From contig JALWYR010000060.1 of NCBI GenBank assembly GCA_027003085.1, forward strand, positions 1 to 7,283: 7,283 bases of DNA, read 5' to 3'. This DNA is from Flavobacteriales bacterium (GTDB lineage Bacteria; Bacteroidota; Bacteroidia; Flavobacteriales; Flavobacteriaceae). Under the pieces are notes generated by a model that saw only the letters and a program-made list of their open reading frames with translations, was not told the origin of the DNA and ran no database searches. The translations under genes were made by a program, and so were the position numbers. Shown here one piece after another: positions 4,347 through 7,283 of this stretch (positions are counted from its first letter, which is position 1; the number at the start of each line of letters is the position of its first letter).

Positions 4347-5737
4347 TAGCCCTTGTGGTTTTCGGCAAAAAATTCGTAGAAATACGGAATCGTCTCAATC
4401 CCTTTGAGAAAGTTCCAAATGCCAAAATTTTCGTTGGGCGAATGAATCCGGTCGGAGTTGAGCCCAAAGCCCAAAAGCACCGATTTGCTTCCCAATTCTT
4501 TTTCGAAAAGCGGCACGATGGGAATGCTGCCACCGGTGTAGAACGGATACACTTTTTTGTCGAAAGTTTTTTCCAACGCTTTTTGCGCCGCCACATAGCC
4601 CGGATGGTCGGTGGGCATCATATAGGGATAACCGCCGTGGAAATCCTTCACATCCACCTTGACCGACGGCGGAGCGATGCTTTGGAAATATTCGGTAAAG
4701 AGCCGTGTGATTTCGGCCGGGTCTTGGTCGGGAACCAGGCGCATCGAAATTTTGGCCTTGGCTTGTGAGGGAATAATGGTTTTGGCGCCTTCGCCCGTGT
4801 AGCCGCTCCACATTCCGTTGACATCCAGCGTGGGACGAATGGATGCCCGTTCCAGCGTGGTATAACCTTCTTCTCCTTCCAGCGCTTCCACGCCCAGCAT
4901 TTTTTTGTATTGTTCTTCGTCGAACGGAATGGCGTTAATACGCGCCCGTTCTTCGGGCGTAAATTCCACCACTTTGTCGTAAAAACCGGGTATGGTGATA
5001 CGGTGTTTGTCGTCGTGCATACGGGCAATCATCCGGGCCAGCACATTGGCCGGATTGGCCACCGCTCCGCCATACAGGCCCGAATGCAAATCGTGCGAAG
5101 GGCCCGTTACCGTAACTTCCACATAGGAAAGCCCGCGCAATCCTGCGGTGATCGACGGCACGTCCTTGGCCACAAGCGAAGTGTCGGAAATCAGTATGAT
5201 GTCGTTGCGCAAAAGCGCGTGGTTGTTTTTGACAAACCATTCCAAGCTGGGCGAGCCCACTTCCTCCTCTCCTTCGATCATCACCTTGACGTTGGCCGGC
5301 AGGCGGTTTCGGGAAATCATATACTCCAAGGCCTTGACGTGCATAAACATTTGGCCTTTGTCGTCGGCGGCACCGCGGGCCACAATGGTGCCTTCGGGAT
5401 GTTCGTCGGTTTGCTTGATCACCGGCTCAAAGGGGTCGGATTCCCAGAGTTCCAGCGGGTCGGGCGGTTGCACGTCGTAATGGCCGTAAACCAACACGGT
5501 GGGCAGCGCCGGATCGATGATTTTTTCGCCGTAAACAATGGGATAACCGGGCGTTTGTTCGAGCCGCACATTTTCCAGGCCGGCTTTTTCCAGGTATTCC
5601 TTGACCTTTTCGGCGGCGCTGACCACGTCTTGGGCATACACGGGGTCGGTGCTCACCGAGGGAATACGCAAAATGTCGAACAATTCGTTCAGGAAACGCT
5701 CCTTATGGGTTTCGATATAACTTTTCAGGTCGTCCAT
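4346..5737 (-). CDS. M20-family metallodipeptidase (carnosinase/PepV-like)
   Basis: Protein of 463 residues, the usual length for M20 dipeptidases. It is a di-zinc peptidase expected to cleave dipeptides or similar short substrates in the cytoplasm; no signal peptide is seen. The catalytic domain shows GHYDV with His86 and Asp88, RGAADDKG with bridging Asp125, GEEEVGS with general base Glu158 and zinc ligand Glu159, SDTS with Asp185, and RIHSPNE with His432. Residues of about 200-320 form the inserted dimerisation domain, with HDLHSG (His218), which in carnosinases helps bind substrate across the dimer. All expected metal ligands are present by comparison with carnosinase. The exact substrate cannot be read from sequence. 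It is the first gene of an operon with the prenyl synthase gene; the start is supported by a -7 promoter element about 30 bp upstream. Confidence 0.95.
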   Translation of the reverse strand: MDDLKSYIETHKERFLNELFDILRIPSVSTDPVYAQDVVSAAEKVKEYLEKAGLENVRLEQTPGYPIVYGEKIIDPALPTVLVYGHYDVQPPDPLELWESDPFEPVIKQTDEHPEGTIVARGAADDKGQMFMHVKALEYMISRNRLPANVKVMIEGEEEVGSPSLEWFVKNNHALLRNDIILISDTSLVAKDVPSITAGLRGLSYVEVTVTGPSHDLHSGLYGGAVANPANVLARMIARMHDDKHRITIPGFYDKVVEFTPEERARINAIPFDEEQYKKMLGVEALEGEEGYTTLERASIRPTLDVNGMWSGYTGEGAKTIIPSQAKAKISMRLVPDQDPAEITRLFTEYFQSIAPPSVKVDVKDFHGGYPYMMPTDHPGYVAAQKALEKTFDKKVYPFYTGGSIPIVPLFEKELGSKSVLLGFGLNSDRIHSPNENFGIWNFLKGIETIPYFYEFFAENHKG

Positions 5738-5766
5738 ACAAAGAAATTTAGCATTTGAATTCCAAT

Positions 5767-5774
5767 CAAAGGTA
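5767..5774 (-). promoter_or_regulatory. Bacteroidota -7 promoter element of the operon
   Basis: On the minus strand this reads TACCTTTG, a perfect match to the Bacteroidota sigma-factor -7 consensus TAnnTTTG, 29 nt before the dipeptidase ATG and preceded by a T-run. No -33 TTTG is visible at the usual distance upstream. Transcription would start near 5760, giving a leader of about 20-25 nt without a Shine-Dalgarno sequence, which is normal for the phylum. Confidence 0.65.
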
Positions 5775-5812
5775 AAAAAATTGTTTTATTTGACCGCTGC
5801 CGGTAATTTGTA

Positions 5813-6110
5813 ATGGATTTTTCGGGCGCCCCGGCGCCTACGTTCGTGGCGGCTACGCCGCAGTGGCCGTTGCTTCAAGCGGCGGAGCGCTTTTGCATCG
5901 GCCACCACTCACGTGGCGCCGGCCGGGCTGTCCGCTCAAATGCGGCTTGGGCAAGGCCGGTTTTTGTAAAGCCGGTGCCGTGGTCTCTTGCGCTGCGAGC
6001 CCCCGTCACCGGCACAAAAAATTCGGCTTGCCCCGCGCCGCATAACCGCTCCCATCCCTGGCGCTTTGGGCTCGGGCGGCAAGCCGCCCTCGAATAATGA
6101 ACACCGAACA
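5813..6110. other. GC-rich intergenic block without a supported gene
   Basis: About 300 bp of GC-rich sequence upstream of the operon, with short symmetries such as two GGCGCC sites (5825-5830, 5833-5838) and GCGGC-tac-GCCGC (5849-5861). Several frames are open at once, including a 94-codon plus-strand frame and a 92-codon minus-strand frame. None has a signal peptide, recognisable domain, plausible leader or protein-like composition (rich in Arg, Pro, Ala, His and Trp). Openness in several frames is expected from its high GC content. I read it as non-coding, possibly a dispersed repeat or decayed sequence; a small gene cannot be excluded. Confidence 0.4.
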
Positions 6111-6140
6111 ATCGATTGAAGATTTCCGATTTATGCTCTC

Positions 6141-6158
6141 CTACTGTAAACATTGAAG
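6141..6158 (-). repeat. 18-mer CTTCAATGTTTACAGTAG, copy C
   Basis: Exact reverse-complement copy (CTACTGTAAACATTGAAG on the plus strand) of the 18-mer found at 3081 and 3259. It lies just before the first REP-like element. Confidence 0.85.
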
Positions 6159-6164
6159 CAGCGT

Positions 6165-6207
6165 GTCATTTCGATGGAGCGTCCGCAGGACGCGACTGAG
6201 AAATCTC
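6165..6207. repeat. REP-like element, first of an inverted pair
   Basis: Begins GTCATTTCGATGGAGC and ends GACTGAGAAATCTC, with a perfect 6-bp hairpin GCGTCC-gca-GGACGC at 6179-6193 and a further possible outer ATTTC/GAAAT pairing. I recognise this start and end as a widespread dispersed element in Bacteroidota. The related element at 6264-6303 is in the opposite orientation. Confidence 0.7.
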
Positions 6208-6263
6208 AAAACGGATGTTTCATCCGGGGCGGAATTTTGCATTCCTATTATCCAATCCGTGAA

Positions 6264-6303
6264 GAGATTCCTCGTCGCCGCTGCGCGGCTCCGTCGGAAT
6301 GAC
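6264..6303. repeat. REP-like element, second of an inverted pair
   Basis: Reads GAGATTCCTCGTC...GTCGGAATGAC, the reverse orientation of the same kind of element (GTCATTCC...GAATCTC on the minus strand). The internal hairpin is GCCGC-tgc-GCGGC at 6277-6289. The hairpin arms differ in sequence from the first element, but pairing is kept. Confidence 0.7.
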
Positions 6304-6312
6304 ACCGCTTTG

Positions 6313-6330
6313 CTACTGTAAACATTGAAG
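6313..6330 (-). repeat. 18-mer CTTCAATGTTTACAGTAG, copy D
   Basis: Exact copy, 172 bp after copy C in the same orientation, so copies C and D bracket the inverted REP-like pair. On the minus strand it is followed within about 10 nt by the second REP-like element. Confidence 0.85.
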
Positions 6331-6379
6331 GCGAAACGCATTTCGGGAATGACAAAGAAAGGCAAACCGGATCCCCTGG

Positions 6380-6399
6380 ATTCCCGCTTCCGCGGGAAT
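6380..6399. repeat. 20-bp near-palindrome resembling dRS3/REP elements
   Basis: ATTCCCGCTTCCGCGGGAAT has 6-bp ends ATTCCC/GGGAAT and extra pairing inside (CGC with GCG). It fits the ATTCCC-N8-GGGAAT form of the Neisseria dRS3 repeat and is flanked by GGAATGAC words also found at 6346 and 6296. ATTCCCGCGGA at 6410-6420 is a second partial copy. Such elements are dispersed, non-coding and of uncertain function. Confidence 0.6.
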
Positions 6400-6419
6400 G
6401 ACAAAAAGAATTCCCGCGG

Positions 6420-7048
6420 AGACCGCCGCCGGGCGAGGCATAGTCCGGGCGAGGCGGCAGGGCTCCGAGGGTCGCGAGGAGACACCGCAGGTGGCTCCGA
6501 AGCACGCGAAGGGAGACGCCGAAGGTGGCTCCCGGAGCCGCCGAGGAAACCGAAGGGTTCCGAGGCCTGCGAAGCAAGACCAACGGCAAAGCGAAGCGGC
6601 GCCGGAAGGGCTTGCGGAGTTGCGAAGGGAGACCAACGCCGGGCCGCAGGCCAGGCGTGCAGGCTCCCGGAGCTGCGAAGCGAGACCGCCAGGGCTCGCG
6701 AAGCCCGCGGCAGACCGCAGGGCTGACGCGGTGGCGGAGGGAAAACAAGCGCGGCCAATGCATTAGCCCCAGGAAGCGCGGGTTTCCCGAGCCGCGAAGC
6801 AAGACCGCCAGGGCTTGCGGAGCAGGCGAGAAGACCGGCGGCGCCGGAGCGTAGCGAAGGCGCCAAAGGGCTTCGAAGCCCACGAAGCAAGACAAGGCGT
6901 GGCTTTGGCGTTGGACCAAGAAAGCCGAAGGCTTGCGGAGCCACGAAGGTAGACCGCAGGGCTGCCGGAGTGCCGGAGGGAGACAAGGCACAGGCTTGGC
7001 ACCGGCCGCTTGGAAGCCGAAGGCTCCCGGAGGGCGGAACAAGACAAG
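6420..7048. repeat. Degenerate tandem array with a period of about 30 nt
   Basis: The word AGAC occurs at 6420, 6480, 6514, 6577, 6630, 6683, 6712, 6802, 6832, 6890, 6951, 6981 and 7042; most steps are near 30, 60 or 90 nt. Between them the order is roughly AGACCGCCAGGGCT, then TGCGGAG, then GCGAAGG, with many changes. Clear units start at 6683, 6802 and 6951. There are no exact repeats and no unique spacers. Steps such as 34, 53 and 58 break a reading frame, and two overlapping minus-strand frames of over 300 codons run through it, so protein coding is unlikely. GC is very high compared with the rest of the window. Confidence 0.6.
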
Positions 7049-7049
7049 G

Positions 7050-7076
7050 GGCGCCGGCGCCGCGCCGGAGGCGCGG
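7050..7076. repeat. GC palindrome and hairpin
   Basis: GGCGCCGGCGCC (7050-7061) is a perfect 12-nt palindrome, directly followed by the overlapping hairpin CCGCGCC-gga-GGCGCGG (7060-7076) with a 7-bp stem. This is the left part of a set of nested symmetries that runs to about 7198. Confidence 0.7.
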
Positions 7077-7077
7077 G

Positions 7078-7179
7078 GCCGGCGGCGCAAAATTAAGGGC
7101 GGAATTTTCTTGTGGCAATTTTGAAATCCTGTAACATCGGGCATCACATCCGCATGCCACAAAATTTTGCGCCGCCGGC
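7078..7179. repeat. 17-bp perfect inverted repeat with nested inner stem
   Basis: GCCGGCGGCGCAAAATT (7078-7094) is the exact reverse complement of 7163-7179. Inside it TTGTGGC (7110-7116) pairs with GCCACAA (7156-7162), which touches the right outer arm. The 39-nt centre is unpaired or weakly paired. This could be a structured RNA, a mobile-element end pair (a MITE-like remnant) or a regulatory hairpin; no target-site duplication is evident. Confidence 0.65.
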
Positions 7180-7180
7180 A

Positions 7181-7198
7181 GCGGAATTTTCATTCCGC
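7181..7198. repeat. Hairpin GCGGAAT-tttc-ATTCCGC
   Basis: Perfect 7-bp stem with a TTTC tetraloop, directly after the right arm of the 17-bp inverted repeat. No T-run follows on either strand, so it is not a typical terminator. Confidence 0.65.
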
Positions 7199-7283
7199 CG
7201 CCGGCGCCCCGAAGGCTTGTGGAGCCCGCGGAAAAACCCGCAGGGTTTTGAAGCGGTCTTAAAACATATCATTTATCAGGCCG
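7199..7283. other. Right edge, return of the 30-nt repeat motif
   Basis: GAAGGCTTGTGGAGCCCGCGG at 7211-7231 resembles units of the degenerate 30-nt array, so the repeat seems to continue beyond the hairpins. From about 7255 the sequence becomes AT-rich (TCTTAAAACATATCATTTATCAGG). No gene is supported before the window ends. Confidence 0.4.

Noticed and set aside
4910..5758. 282-codon plus-strand frame opposite the dipeptidase gene
   Set aside because: The minus strand encodes a full M20 peptidase with every metal ligand; the opposite frame has no recognisable domain and is a mirror of its codon usage.
6420..7048. CRISPR array
   Set aside because: The period of about 30 nt is of the whole unit, not repeat plus spacer; no two repeats are identical, there are no unique spacers and no cas genes.
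6141..7193. 350-codon open frame on the minus strand, with an overlapping 304-codon frame
   Set aside because: Both frames run through the 30-nt repeats, the dRS3-like palindrome, a REP-like element and copies of the 18-mer; composition is Arg/Ala/Pro/Ser-rich low complexity, and two long frames open together on one strand is expected of GC-rich non-coding repeats.

Overview
The window looks like a chromosomal segment of a Bacteroidota bacterium. The evidence is Bacteroidota-type gene starts (A/T-rich leaders, no Shine-Dalgarno), a perfect TAnnTTTG -7 element in front of the dipeptidase gene, lipoprotein-like proteins whose layout is typical of that phylum, and two classes of dispersed intergenic repeat (CTCTGTGG/CCACAGAG palindromes and GTCATTTCGATGGAGC-type elements) that I associate with Bacteroidota genomes. 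The genus cannot be told from the sequence.

Layout. (1) Positions 1-2833 hold a tandem array, plus strand, of four complete paralogous genes for exported, probably lipid-anchored proteins of 189-194 residues, plus the terminator of a fifth unit cut off by the window edge. Each unit of about 700 bp carries its own leader, gene and GC-rich hairpin terminator. The N-terminal 57 and C-terminal 72 or so residues are almost invariant, while the central 64-65 residues are strongly diverged and AT-rich; only two cysteines and a few other positions persist there. (2) Positions 2834-3383 are a gene-free convergent junction with three CTCTGTGG/CCACAGAG inverted-repeat elements and copies of an 18-mer, CTTCAATGTTTACAGTAG. 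(3) Positions 3384-5737 (minus strand) are a two-gene operon: an M20-family metallodipeptidase followed, with a TAATG stop/start overlap, by a short-chain polyprenyl diphosphate synthase. (4) Positions 5738-7283 hold the operon promoter and then about 1.5 kb with no credible gene: a GC-rich block, a pair of inverted REP-like elements next to two more copies of the 18-mer in the opposite orientation, a 20-bp near-palindrome like Neisseria dRS3, a degenerate array with a period of about 30 nt, and a set of nested GC-rich hairpins.

How the parts relate. The dipeptidase and prenyl synthase are housekeeping-type enzymes (peptide turnover; C15-C20 isoprenoid precursors), probably co-transcribed and translationally coupled, with no obvious functional link to the array. 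The array is the accessory part. Its near-identical flanks, swapped relationships between segments, and diverged cores suggest recombination or gene conversion among units, maintaining a set of surface or periplasmic proteins with different central faces. Its function is unknown; nothing in the window (toxin, transposase, reverse transcriptase, recombinase) identifies a partner.
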